Assembly: GCA_951799445.1 (NCBI GenBank)
Contig: OX637292.1
Coordinates: 6,637,296-6,701,295, forward strand
DNA from: Pseudisothecium myosuroides
Taxonomy: Eukaryota; Streptophyta; Bryopsida; Hypnales; Lembophyllaceae
Direction of reading: 5' to 3'
DNA length: 64,000 bases
How positions within the stretch are numbered: the stretch's first letter is position 1; every line of letters begins with the position of its first letter. The position numbers were made by a program, and so were the translations under genes. The notes beneath the pieces are model-generated. The model was not told the origin of the DNA. It saw nothing but the letters and a program-made list of their open reading frames with translations, and did no database searches. Of the stretch, positions 46,316 to 58,121 are shown one piece after another.

Positions 46316-46451
46316 CACGACAAGAGAAAGGGATGTTTTCAGTGAGCTTTTAAATATAATCCTAGACATAAGATTAAAGGTCATTACTTATAATCTTATG
46401 TCTAGGACTATACTTAAAAGCTCATTGAAAACACCCCTTTCTCTGGTAGTG
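46316..46451. mobile_element. CACTA-type foldback MITE, 136 bp, target duplication CAT
   Basis: Ends CACGACAAGAGAAAGGGATG and AAGGGGTGTTTTC-type complement ending TCTCTGGTAGTG, with CAT at 46313-46315 and 46452-46454. Inverted repeat over almost its full length. Same family as 39413-39634 but with a shorter centre. Confidence 0.85.
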
Positions 46452-46454
46452 CAT

Positions 46455-48030
46455 CAAGTCATTTTAAATCAATCCATTTTCATCCATTTGCCGTAAATTT
46501 AAATTCAATTTTATGATGCCCGTTATTCATCCAAAAAATCCCAAAATGAGGTCATTCCTAGATGTTTGGAATGGGAAAAGTAACCGGAATAGGCTATTTT
46601 ACCTTATAGTCAATTCAATGAAAAATTAGATGGAGAGAACTTAGTACAGTAGTAAATTGGCGGGATTATGACATAGTTGAGAATTGTGTCGCAATAATTA
46701 GACTTTGTTGTTTTTTGTATTTCCTAAAATCATTTACAATGCGCACGGCAACAGTGCCGAGCAAAAAGTTGTTTGTAAGAAAAATTGCACTCCAATGCAA
46801 CTGTTATGAGGTCCAACACTTCCACGGCCTTGATATGCAACCCCTTGGATCCAACAAATTTGCAAAATGTGAAGGGCCCGCAAGTTGGCTCTTGATAGAA
46901 ATAATCATTACTATCAACCTTTTTCCGCATTGTTAAGTGTGCCAATCAATTCAACCTTCTTTTGTTTCAATGAAAAGTCTTTTTTTAGTGTAAAATTCTT
47001 TTTTTTTATAATGCGAAAAGTCCATTTGACGTTTGGATTGCCGTCTTTGTATTGGATTAATTTGTTCTAAAAAAAGTCCGGCATTATGCAGGCCTTGTGG
47101 AATGCCCCTATATTTGCCGATAGAGGGATTGTTTGCCGAGAGCACACTACAGATGCTCTAAGGCCACTCTTCCAACAGGGTAGCCAAACTTGTAGCAACT
47201 GTGCAGCTAGTACAATGTTTGGCAGTTACGCAATAATGTTGTAAGGGACGTTCAAAAGGCTGTAGGAGTGGTGGGAACTCCATGGAGAATGGTTACGTGG
47301 ATAATGGGTTTAGGGGAACCCATTTTCAGAGTTGGGCAAGACCTTCTATGGATAGTAAGGGTCCTCTTTTATGAAAAATCATCATCTAAGGACATCCAAA
47401 TGTGTTTTTTCACTAATTCCAATCACAATGTTTTTGTTATGAGATTTGAAATGCATCTACCGTTTAATTTTTCTTTTTTCACAATTGTTTTTTGCCAATA
47501 AATTGAGTTGAAATTTTTCTTTGTATTAGGTAGCAAGTCTTGCACTACTGCAATGCAAGGTCATATGTGAAGTAGTTGTCATTGATTTGGAAGGGGGATT
47601 TGTAGTTTCCTACTAACAACAATAAGTACTAATTTGTTATAGTTGTCTTTTTCTCTAAGTTCAACCTGAAGAGTGCCTTTGGGGCATTAGATGTTTCAGG
47701 CATCTAAAAAAAAATTTTAAATACTCAATCGTCCACATTTAGTCATCAATATCTCGAAATCCATGCAGGCGGTTATTTTGTCTAAATTTTTTGGAATACC
47801 ATCTACAAGCATTGCACTTCAAGATCCTAAGATTACAATTTTATTTAAGTTTTTGAAATCTCTCCTAGAGTTAGCATTCTAAAAGTTCCAAAATGCCTTC
47901 CAAAAACACAAAAAGAAGGCTTGAGCATTTAGAGGTTACTTTTTGTTGAATCTGACCTTCATGTAGGGTAACCGGAATGGGTACTTGGAAAACCGGTTGA
48001 ATATGAGAACTTGAGGAAAATAGCCGGTAA
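46455..48030. other. Intergenic DNA
   Basis: No gene supported; the open frames here are short and have no family signature. Composition becomes less AT-rich towards the repeat at 48031. Confidence 0.5.
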
Positions 48031-48870
48031 AATATAGGGCAATGCCCAAAGAAGGGGGGATTGCGTGATAAAATGCGTCGACGGGGAAGGCGGAGCCCAA
48101 CGAGGAGGTGCATTTTTTCATGCAATCCTCAACAATGTGGGCATTGCCCAACGTAACTTGCTGCCAGAAAATCGCAAAATTGGATGAATAATGCGGGATG
48201 AGATTCAAATTTGGATGAGAAATCTATAATGCCCAATTACGCAGGCAAAATTGCGTAATCGAGCATTACGGTCTGATTGCGCAACAAAACCCAACCCCCA
48301 CATGAATGGGGAATTTTTTGGCCGTGGTTTAAATATAGGGCAATGCCAACAGAGGAGGAGGATTGCGCTAAATAATCAGTTGACGAGGAGGGCGGAGCTC
48401 AACAAAGAGATCCAATTATTTGGCGCAATGCCCAACAATAAGGGCCATTGCCTGACGTAAACTACCACAAGAAATCAAGAAAATTGGATGAAAAGTCGGG
48501 ACAAGAGTTCGATATTGGATGTAAAATCCGTATTGCCCGATTACGGGGACAAACCCACAAAATCGGGCATTACGGCGCAAAACTTGCCCCACATGAATGG
48601 GACGATTCCTGCAAGTGGTTTACATATAGGGCAATGCCCGAGGAGGAGGGGATTTTGCGAATTTAAATGCCAACGAGGAAGGCAGAGCCCGACAAGGAGG
48701 CATTTTAATTCGCAAAATCCCCGACGACGAGAGGCATTGGCCGGTGTAAGTCACGATAAAAAACATCAGATTTGGATGAAAACTATCGGATGAGAAATTT
48801 CAGTTGGATGGAAAATCCGTAATGCCCGATTACGTGTTTTTGCCCTATGTAATCGGGCATATTGCCCTAT
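48031..48870. repeat. Three ~295-bp tandem units with covarying hairpins
   Basis: Units start at 48031, 48332 and 48623 with TATAGGGCAATGCC. Each has an outer stem (GGGCAATGCCC with GGGCATTGCCC in unit 1: 48037-48047 and 48139-48149), an inner stem, and a conserved purine-rich loop (core GACGAGGAAGGCGGAGCCC). Inner stems: unit 1 48059-48076 with 48110-48127; unit 2 48362-48377 with 48414-48429; unit 3 48648-48671 with 48699-48722 (23 of 24 pair). A second hairpin follows in each unit (AATGCCCGATTACG with TAATCGGGCATT). The array ends about 270 bases before the start codon of the next gene. Confidence 0.85.
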
Positions 48871-49136
48871 ACATAATTCTGGAGCATTGCGCCCCAGAAG
48901 AAATGAACGGCTGGTCCGAAAGTGAGTGGAACTCTGGGAACGTGGGGAACAAGGCGCAGGGAGCTGTGGAGCTCATTCCTCTCGGAGGGTGTGTCTCAGA
49001 TTCCCTGCTGTTGCAGTTCTATTTCGTCGCAGGCGTTCCACACGAGAACAAGAGGAGGAAGAAGAAGAAGAAGCCCGAGTTTGCAAACCAGCGGATTGAG
49101 GAGAGCTGCGAGCTTGTGTCTCTCGGGCGTCTCACC

Positions 49137-49962
49137 ATGGGTATGGTTTCGTTTCCGAAGGTCATTTTGCCCGCCTTAGTTGGCGCCTGCACCGTCTCCT
49201 ACGGTTTCTTTGACCTCGCCCGGAACCGCAAGGTCTTCGGAGGTGAGCTAGGGTTCCTCATTTCCCCCTCCACAATTCTTGGCAATTTCTTTGGGCGAGT
49301 GCTGGTTCTTGGTTGCGGCTGTGGTTAGGTTTGAGTGTTGTGTCTCGAGGATTTGGATTTAGGTCATTCGAGCGTTTTTTGTGATCGGCGTGGCTCTTGG
49401 TAGCGTCTCTCTGATTTAAAAGGTTGGTGGGAAAAGAAGCGAAGGGGTTGGCGAGTTGGGGTTCAAGTGAATTTGAATTGCTGCAGGGAGAGTAGGCTTG
49501 GCAGTTGTAGCTAGATGGTGGTGAGCAGGTTCTACTAGGGTTTGGTGACACGATTGCCGTTACTTGGAGCGTTTTGGTTTGGCACGGAACGAAGTTTGCT
49601 GGATTAGGGATCGGGGCTGTCGAGACTGGATAGTTCAGTGATTGGGAATCGGTAGCTAGGGTTTCGCTCACATTGCAGAACCAGGAGACCGAGTGTGTGG
49701 ACAGATCGATGACGGGTTGAGATTCATCGCTTTTGAGGAAGAAGCGCACATGTGTTTTTTGTAGCCATCAAACTCTAGCATCCGTTCTTTTTCTTGATCT
49801 TATTTTCTTGTGCGGATTGGTGTTGCAGGGGAGGTCCCCCCCACGATCCAGACCAGCGAGTGGGAGAAGGAGACGGAGAAGAAGCTGAATGCGTGGCCAC
49901 GTGAGGCAGCTGGACCGGTGGTGATGAACCCGATTTCGAGGCAAAACTACCACAAGACTTGA
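49137..49962 (+). CDS. Small single-pass membrane protein, two exons, 79 residues
   Basis: Exon 1 is 49137-49242 (before GTGAGC), exon 2 is 49829-49962 (after GTGTTGCAG), with TGA at 49960-49962; the joined length of 240 bases is 80 codons. The start ACCATGG is an excellent eukaryotic context; a longer upstream open frame is taken as leader. Residues 7-26 (KVILPALVGACTVSYGFFDL) form one hydrophobic segment, followed by basic ARNRK, an acidic helix (SEWEKETEKKLNAWPRE) and the ending VVMNPISRQNYHKT. The shape resembles small supernumerary subunits of mitochondrial inner-membrane complexes, but I cannot name it. GC content is well above the surroundings. Intron 1 (586 bases) contains several TAGGGTTT telo-box-like motifs. 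It looks like a conserved host gene. Confidence 0.8.
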
Positions 49963-52900
49963 GCGTGGAAGTGCCGAGTTTCGTTGTGAATGCCATGCAA
50001 GCAGCGGCAGGGTGCAATGACAGTAGGCTACACATGGCAATAACTATGGTGGTTCATTACGATAATAAGGTAGTCTGCTTAGTAAGTTAGCGGGTTCTTC
50101 CAAACAGAGCTGTGTCCGCACAGAGAGGCAATGATCCGCAGAATCTTCCATTGTCAATGATCGATGCCATTTGTTCAACTGGGGCAGTGAGTGTGACTTT
50201 GAAATGATTGTCCTCATCGTGTTTGGCATTGTGTATGATATTTCGTACAGTAGTGCTTTGGAGATTTCTTTGCAGCGCTCGCTGCATTTCCGACTTGCGA
50301 CAATAAGGTTTGCAATCTGAAGAGTGGATTATTGGCTTACCAGTTTCTTGATCTGGACTTAATGTTCTTCTGGTCGTCGTTGCTTTCACTTTGGTCGAGA
50401 ATTCTTTCACAGTGCTCCTGCAGCTCAAATTTGGAATCAGGGCATCAGCACCCTACTAATCATTTGAGCAGGCCGTTTAGCGTTGATTGACGAGATGACA
50501 TGTGAGGTTGGGTGCTATCATCAGCCCACCTTGCGAAGCAGGGTATAGAATGAGCAATGGCTTGATACTACAACAGTGAGTATTTGGATTGGTGCCACAT
50601 GGACTCCTAAATCACTGTGTGTGTAATTCAACTATGGCGTTATTTGCAGGATCGAGAATATGTGCCTCCTATTTGTAATAGAATCAGAGACTTTTTTTTA
50701 TTGTGAGAATATTTTGAAATATCATAACGCTCTGGTTTATTGTGAGCATTTGGAGAGTTCTACTGAAGTTTCAGACAGTGTTTGCGTCTTACTCCATGAC
50801 AATGAAATTATGGACCAATACAGTGGTGGGTTTCACGCTTTGGACACTGGTTTAGCCTATTAGTGATGTCACAAGTGTGTCACCTGCAACATTAGTGGCA
50901 CTTCAATTTTGCTTTTATACGAAAATTTGTACGATACATCAATATTTCAATTAGTATAGTGTGACTTTGATAAATTAGCTTCACATGTAGTAACAGAATA
51001 AACCAGTTATACACATTTCGTGCATTTCTGTGCATTTCCATGCATTTCCTGTGGCATATGATAATTCTACAGTTTGTGGAACTATGTGAGATAGTTGCTT
51101 GTAGCTAGCATGTCTTGCTATTATGTCGTCAAACTGACCCTATGCTTTTTCCTGAAATTAAACCCATCCTTGAACTCCACATATTTGGTAAAATCAATGT
51201 ACACCAATATTCTCAACTAATGCCTCCACCGGCAGTACTAATTCCCTCTATCCCACAAAGAACCTCCAAAAAGCTTCCCTAGAAGGGATTAACTATATTT
51301 TTAGTCTTTGTACCGGTGATAAATGCATTCAAAAATCAACATCCCATCCCTTAGATCTATGCAAAATCTTCAGCTTAGGCGCTGTCGTTTAGGCACCCAA
51401 AATCCATGCAAAAAGTGTTATATTTGAACATAATTTGTGAATGTTACCAGCTCCGTCATTTTTGATGATTTAAAGGTTGGTGGCAACAATGGGATTCTAA
51501 AAACATTTGTTCCCAACCAAAATACCTGCAAGAATGAAACCTAGCCCACTTCATGAACAAATTTTTATAGTGCCGAAGTGATCACCGAACCTATCATCAA
51601 CACTACTGTTTGGGGAAGCCAACAAGTACAAGGTGCTTCATATAGGCAAGGCCAAGATTTCTAGGAGAAGATTGCTCCTTGATCTCTTGCCTTACCCCCA
51701 CAAGGTATTCAATACGGTGAATGCTTACTCAACACTCGAAATCATGAAACGGAGCTTTTTGGTGGGACAAAAATTGTGCCTAATTTGGAGGTTTTTAGTG
51801 GGACAGAGAAAGTACTCCGTACCATGAAGGACTTTGTTTAAGACAGTGTTAGAAACGGAGTTGGCTATGATCTAGAGTGAGTACCAATATCCTATGAAGA
51901 TATGGTGTCCATGTGATCTACACTTATTCCACTGTTTCTTGGCGTGCACATCAGTCGTAGTCTGGACGTTAGGAATTTTGGAATAAATCAAAGCTATGGG
52001 TGGTAACTTGGAGCATGCAAGGAGAGTCTCAAGGACTCTGAACAATGTGCTAGTTGTATGAGAGTCCATCTTCTATTCTTCTCCCACTTATCCGCCGCTA
52101 TACTCTAATCTACCGTCCAATTATGCTGTCCTCCTTAGCTAATTAGAAAGAAACGGCTGTGGTTTCTTGACATTTTGTACTAAGCGAAACATTTTGTTAA
52201 GAAACATCTTATCTTGATACGCTCTCCACTTGTAGTTTACTTTAGTTTGCTTTAGTTTACTAGTTTACTTTAGTTAGAGGATCCCTTGGGCCAATAGTAG
52301 AGGAGAACTATTTATAGATTCTCTCTCCTTGGTATATATTTACTTTACTCTGAATACATTATCTCTCTTTTCTTCTTGCATACTTTGGTTATATAATACT
52401 TTGTAGTTTGATTTCGTTTCCTATTCTCAACACATTTCTTGCTAAACTGCTGTTTCTTGCTAAACTGCTGTTGGCACTTTTAAGGAAACTGTACCAGTTG
52501 TGTACCAGTTGCAACAGGAGAGGGAGTTTGAGCTTCGTGTGCTTCCAAATGGTACCAGGGTGACCACCCATCTCCTTCTGTCCTAACAATTCAAATTCAA
52601 ACCTTAATGTATTTGAAAATACATACAAATTGCAGCATCCTCAGTATATATGCATCATCGTCCAGGGTTACAATTTCCCGGCGTTCGATTCCACCCCAAA
52701 TAGTTCCCGTAACAATATGATGTGCATGCATTTTGGTAGCATACTAAGCTTGAACAAATGAACCAACAGTTTCTTGATTCGCACTGACCCTTAGCAGGAG
52801 TTCCTTCGCACTCTTTGCAATTGAACATATCGACAGCGCAGTAGAATTTCGTTTTCAGTTTCTTGGCTTTCAGGCCTGCAGATTCTTGGTTCAGTGGAGG

Positions 52901-52979
52901 TTACAGAACTACGCAAAGAAAATGGAAGGATGGTTAATCACTAATTAAGGTACCGGTATTGCAGTTCAAGATTGGCAGC
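49963..52979. other. Downstream flank and intergenic DNA
   Basis: 49963-50900 may include the 3' untranslated region of the small membrane-protein gene. 51840-52440 has TGTTAG at one side, CTCAACA at the other and a TTTACTTTAGTT repeat (52226-52276), loosely like a solo Copia-type LTR, but no matching 5-bp duplication was found. No other gene. Confidence 0.4.
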
Positions 52980-55900
52980 ATGAAGAAGCTGGGCAACAGG
53001 AGCTCTTGCAATGGCCTTCCAGCTGTGGCATGTGCGACATTGATTCTCCTTTCGGCATTCCAATACGTAGGTGAGTCCTGAAACAAACAGACAATCATCA
53101 GTTGAAGCTTCAGATCAGAGGGGAATATATTTTCTCTGGCTCCCGGATTGCTTGTCATTCCCAGTTACTTATTTCCTATATTTCCAAATGGGAACCCTAT
53201 TTGCCGCTGTTCCTTGATTCCTCGTGCAAAATCAACGGGAACCCCGTGTGATGTTTCCCGTAAGAGAAACAAGGATAATCAATCTTCCGGTGCTTGAGTT
53301 TGGGCGATACATACAACTATTGTTGACGCAGTATGAGCTCTCTCGTCTTCATGTGCAGACGCGGCGTTTGATCCTCTAGACCCGAGTGGAAACATCACCA
53401 TCAAATGGGACATCACGGCGTGGACAGACGATGGCTACCTGGTACGCTCAAACCTTGTTTCCCATCTCTCCGACTTGGCTATTGGCAGCACTGACGGTAT
53501 TGAACTAAAAACCAAGTGATAATGAGAACTATCGCTAGCTTTGAGTCTTCCTAATTGAATGTTGCGATTGATCAGTAGCAAGTCCAACTGTACAACCACA
53601 TTCATGTCTCTTTTCGTACCAATTCCCATCCTCAAGGTCTGAAAGCCTCGATTGAATGAAGATAAGTCCGACAGTACGCATAAATCTGGATATATACAGA
53701 TTGGTATTTTCACTGAAGAAGGAAGCTCCGGAAACATTGAATGGTGGCTTGTAATTTCAAGGACGAAGAAGGGTTTGTTTGAATTGTTCATAATGAAATT
53801 GGCGATTACCAGTGATGTTGGCAAAGTTTTGTGTACTGGTGACTAAAACCTGGAGTCCTGGTGTTGTAAGGTAGATTGATCAGTAGCAAGTCCAACCATA
53901 TTCATGCCTCTTTTCGGATCCTCAAGATCTGAAAGCCTCATTAGAATGAAGTTATATAAGACAGTACGCATAAATCTGGATACATACAGATTGATTTCTT
54001 CGAAGGAAGCTCTGGAAATAGTGATTGAATGTTGAGTTGTAATTGCAAGGACGAAGAAGAGTATGCTTGTTCATAATGAAATTGACGGTTACCCGTGATG
54101 TCGGCAAAGCTTTGTGTTATGGTGACTAAAACCTGCAGACAGTCCTGGTGTTGTAAGATTTAAGGTTTAGGGTTTTAGGAAGATTGACCTGCTTGCGCAT
54201 CGCAATTTGGCAATTAGTAACAGCAATGGAACTGAATACGTGACGTTTCTAATGTGCATTGCGCATGTAACGGTGACGATGTTCAAATGGAATGATGCTT
54301 TCAAACATCTGTGTAAGGGTGACTAAAACCTGCAGACAGTCCTGGTGTTAATAGGAAGATTGACCTGCTTGCGCATCGGAATTTAACAATTGGGCACTGT
54401 AATGGAAATGGAAATGTGATGTTTAATACGATATGACGGTGCCGATCTATGCATGCAGGCGACGGTGACGCTGTTCAACTGGCAGCAGTACCGCCACATA
54501 GAACCCCCAGGCTGGCAGCTCACCTGGACGTGGCCCAAGACCGAAGTCATCTGGGCAATGCAAGGCGCGCAGACGACGTTGCAAGGCGACTGCTCGCAGT
54601 TTAGGGTTGATCCCCTCCCGCACTGCTGCGATCCCCACCCGGTGGTGGTCGACCTCCTCCCCTCCGCACCTTACACGAGCAAGCTCGCCAACTGCTGCAA
54701 GGGCGGCGTCCTGCCCTCATTTGGCCAAGACCCAGACAATGCGCGAGCCGTGTTCCAGCTGCGGGTGGGACTGGCGGGCACCAGCAACACCACCGTGAAG
54801 CTCCCGCAAGAATTTCGGCTATTGGACTCTGGGTATACGTGCAGCCCGGCTGTAGTGGTGGAGAATAGCCAGTTTGCGGATGCCGATGGGCGACGCGTCA
54901 CCGAAGCGTTCAGTAAGTCATGGATCCCTTGCACTCATATGGACTGAAACCGCTACCAGAATGAATTGAGCTCCCATGTAGCAACGTTTGTAGCAACGTT
55001 GGACCGTAGCCCTGAATACGAAAACGTTATCCTAAAGTTGACATTCAACCGTTGTCTAAAGTGGATTAACGTTTTGGAACATGTTTGCTGAGAAGCGTTG
55101 CATGTTAGCTGAAGCATGATCCAAAATTTTGCATGTAAGTAAAACGGCGTTGCTCAAGCCTGTTCCAAAATGTTAGTTCACTAAGGATGGTCCCTGAAAA
55201 CGTTCCTGAAAAACGTAAGATTGTTATACCCTCGGAATTCCAGTCTTGGGAAGGGGCGAGCAATTGCGAAGATTAATTGCTGGCATGGGTTGCGGGGGGC
55301 TTGTGGCCATGTAATGCAGTGACATGGAACGTGACCTGCAGCTACTCGCAGGCGCTCACCACCACGCCACGCTCCTGCTGCGTCTCGTTCTCGGCGTTTT
55401 ATAACGACACCATTGTCCCTTGCGCGGAATGCTCGTGCGCTTGTCAACCCGAAGATCCCATCACTCGTCATGAGTTTTGCATTGATCCGTAAGTTCATCA
55501 AACCTCGCCACCAATGAAAAATGTATTGATTCCGAATGCAACATACAGCGGATTTATGGATTAGCTCGAGATTAATGCCTTCTAATGTAACAGAAACACA
55601 CGGTACAAGGATCTTCCGAGTATCAACACCGGTGCCAATGTGAGTTTTCCTGTCAGTAGTGCGCCCCATGTCTTGTACTGCACACACGACATGTGCCCGG
55701 TGAAGATCCACTGGCATGTGAAGACGAATTACAAGGAGTATTGGCGAGTCAAAGTCACCGTGTCAAACCGCGATTTCTCCGCAAACTTCACCAACTGGAA
55801 CTTGGTGCTCAAGCATCAAAATTTCCGCAACTTCACGGAGGCGTTCAGCTTCAAGTACAAGGCACTAAATCCTTATGGCCCCTTCACCAGTAAGTGGACA

Positions 55901-56664
55901 GGGTTAGGGTTTGGAGCTGGACTCACTTGGCTATGTTGACTGCTTGAAATTGGATTATGTGGGTGGTATGGGTGTTTGGGAAGATGACTTCAGCAATCAA
56001 AGTTAGGGTTCGGAGCTCTCAATTGGAGTCTTGATTGATGCTTGGAACTGGAGGATTAGGGTTTAGGGTTGGGTGGGATTTGATGTTGTATATGTCGATG
56101 TCTTTGAACACGATTCACCAGTGAGGGTTTAGGTTCTGTTTTGGTTCTCATTTGGTTATGGGGTCTTGATCCCCGACTCTACAATCACTGGAGAATGCAC
56201 AATGCATCACTACTGGATAGGTGCCAGTCATGGTCTCGGGAGTTTATGGAGACCACTGCTAGCGTGCCACCAGTCGAAAGCAGTGGCATGGCCAACTCTG
56301 GGTTTAATTGATGCTTGATTTTGAAGGACTAGGGTTTAGGGTTTAATAGGATTTGACTGTGTGTGGGCGTATCTTTGCAGATGACTCGGCCATGTTTTGG
56401 GGAGTGAAGTATTACAACGAGTATTTGTTGCAAGCAGGCCCGGATGGAAATGTGCAGTCCGACATTCTGTTTGGGAAGGACGCGGATTTTACTCTTAAAA
56501 ATGGGTGGGCGTTTCCAGAGAAGGTGTATTTTAACGGGGATCAGTGTGTGTTGCCTGGTCCTCAGGACTTTCCTAGCTTGCCAAGTAGCAGCTCCAAGTC
56601 TTGGGATAGACGGCTCCCTCTCCTTCTGATTCTGTTAGTTTCTTCACTTGTGATCATACTTTAG
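52980..56664 (+). CDS. COBL: COBRA-like GPI-anchored cell-wall protein, six exons
   Basis: Exons 52980-53070, 53359-53441, 54459-54912, 55320-55488, 55594-55889 and 56381-56664 join in phase with GT-AG sites: 1377 bases, 458 residues, the usual size of the family. Residues 1-30 are a signal peptide. Then come FDPLDPSGNITIKWDIT, NWQQYRHIEPPGWQLTW, GDCSQF, HCCDPHP, VVDLLP, NCCKGG, MTWNVTC and the hallmark CCVSFSAFYNDTIVPC with a following CxCxC cluster. The C-terminus has a Ser-rich stretch (PSSSSKSW) and a hydrophobic tail, typical of a GPI signal. COBRA proteins act at the outer plasma-membrane surface and wall, bind cellulose and steer oriented expansion. Several N-glycosylation sites are visible. 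A possible leader 3' splice site (GGTATTGCAG) precedes the ATG. No frameshift or missing key Cys. Confidence 0.95.
53566..54360 (+). repeat. ~308-bp tandem duplication within intron 2 of the COBRA-like gene
   Basis: The sequence beginning GATTGATCAGTAGCAAGTCC occurs at 53566 and again at 53874. Both copies share ACAGTACGCATAAATCTGG, AAGGACGAAGAAG and GGTGACTAAAACCTG. A third partial copy of the unit's tail lies at about 54307-54420 (with GACCTGCTTGCGCATCG, also at 54187). Confidence 0.85.
56040..56366 (+). promoter_or_regulatory. Telo-box-like TTTAGGGTTT motifs in COBRA-like intron 5
   Basis: TAGGGTTTAGGGTT at about 56056 and 56331, like a third at 54166 in intron 2. Short telomere-like motifs are common near plant transcription starts; in introns their role is unknown. 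Confidence 0.3.
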
Positions 56665-57954
56665 GTTTCGTATACGTGTTTTAATTTGCAAATTGGAGCA
56701 GTTTGATCTACAATACACAGAAAATGTACAGAAAATGCTCAGCTCTTCTATGATCTTTGAAGAAGGCAAATGTCCCGCTGTGCATAGTCTCTTGCTTCAA
56801 ATTAGGTACTTGATGAGTGCATGTTGTGAAACAAACAGGCAAACTTGAGCAGCACTGTTGAATATGAAATCTCTCATTTTGACCAAATTACGTGTGAGAA
56901 TCATGGAGACTTCGAACGATTCGTCACATGACCTCTTACATTTGCTTCTCAGTAGGTCTGTATTTATAAGAATCTAAAATGAGGGTTTGTTTCTTGCCAT
57001 CTGGCTAACAATCGAATGCAAAGCACTGAAATTTGTATATGTATTCCCAACACTCGTCATGTGTCTAAACGAGATATTGAATTTTAAAACCTCCTGTTTC
57101 TGAATTTTATAGAGCGAGGTACTGCTGGTGTTTTAAAGAGCAGCTCTCAACTTCAAACTACCTATGTCTTTGTATAAACTCTTGAATGAGCTCCTGATTG
57201 CAGAGTCTCTCTTCATAATTGTAAATAAGCTTATTCGTTACACAAGACCTTTAAGAATGTCACTCTGAGACAGTCAGTCTCGAAGAATTGAAGATGGAAA
57301 GCATAGCAAGATGGAGTATCAGGAAATTGGAGCGCACCTGCTCGTGCTTGAGATCCAATGGAGCTAATTCTACAAAAGGGAGTCAATGAAACCTCTTGGA
57401 CCTCCATGGCTCCATGACCATGGAGAACCACACCTACATTGATTTGTCCTATTAGTGTGTGTTGTGAAATGAACTTACATATGGTTACAACTTCTTACGA
57501 GGGAGGAATACTTTTACCCATTGCAAGTATACAAGTGCTATCCATTTTGAATTATTTTCACAGATATCATTGCTAAGAAATATTCTCCAATTGTAAAAAG
57601 TTATTACCATACGTAAACTCTCTTTGTAACATGCACTATTAGGACAAATTGATGTAGTGTAGGATAAATAGGTTCGTTTTTTTAAGTGTGGAGCAACATT
57701 TTATTTGGTTGATGATATTTATATCAAGAAGGTTACTTGGATTGAAATATAAAACTTTGGTCAATGGTGGCAGCGGTAGCAAGTGAAGATAAAAAATAAA
57801 AAATTGTGTGTGTGTGTTTTGTTTACTATGTCTCTTCTTTCGTCAGCGTTGATGGAAAAAGTATTCTATAAAGATAAATAATAAATAAAACTGATACTCC
57901 TTATATGCAACACAATCATTAACAATTGTGCAGAGCAACACAAAGCCCTAGTGC
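56665..57954. other. 3' flank of the COBRA-like gene
   Basis: Probably includes the 3' untranslated region and polyadenylation sites. A TG microsatellite (about 57804-57819) lies in it. Nothing else seen. Confidence 0.4.
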
Positions 57955-57957
57955 TTT

Positions 57958-58121
57958 TACTAGAAGAAATCTGCGTTGGTCTAAACAAAAAATGTGGGCT
58001 GAAATTTGTTCAGAACCATGTTTCCAAAGCAAAATTATGGAATTCTAGCGTTCAAAAAAATAGTTCTCAACAAATTTCAGCCCACATTTTTTATTTAGAC
58101 CAACACGGGTTTCTTCTAGTG
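57958..58121. mobile_element. CACTA-type foldback MITE, 164 bp, target duplication TTT
   Basis: Left end TACTAGAAGAAATCTGCG (first C changed), right end CGGGTTTCTTCTAGTG, flanked by TTT on both sides. Arms of about 60 bases pair (GTTGGTCTAAA..., GTGGGCTGAAATTTGTT) around a central spacer. A different sequence family from the 136/222-bp MITEs, but the same kind of ends. Confidence 0.8.

Noticed and set aside
48031..48870. Hammerhead ribozyme or retrozyme array
   Set aside because: No CTGATGA core with a matching GAAA was found in any unit; the TTGGATGAAAA stretches do not fit the required arrangement.
49258..49749. Minus-strand open frame of 163 codons
   Set aside because: It lies across the intron of the two-exon gene on the other strand, with Ser/Pro-rich composition typical of shadow frames and no family signature.
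51847..52433. Solo Copia-type LTR (TGTTAG...CTCAACA)
   Set aside because: No matching 5-bp target duplication and no second copy in the window.
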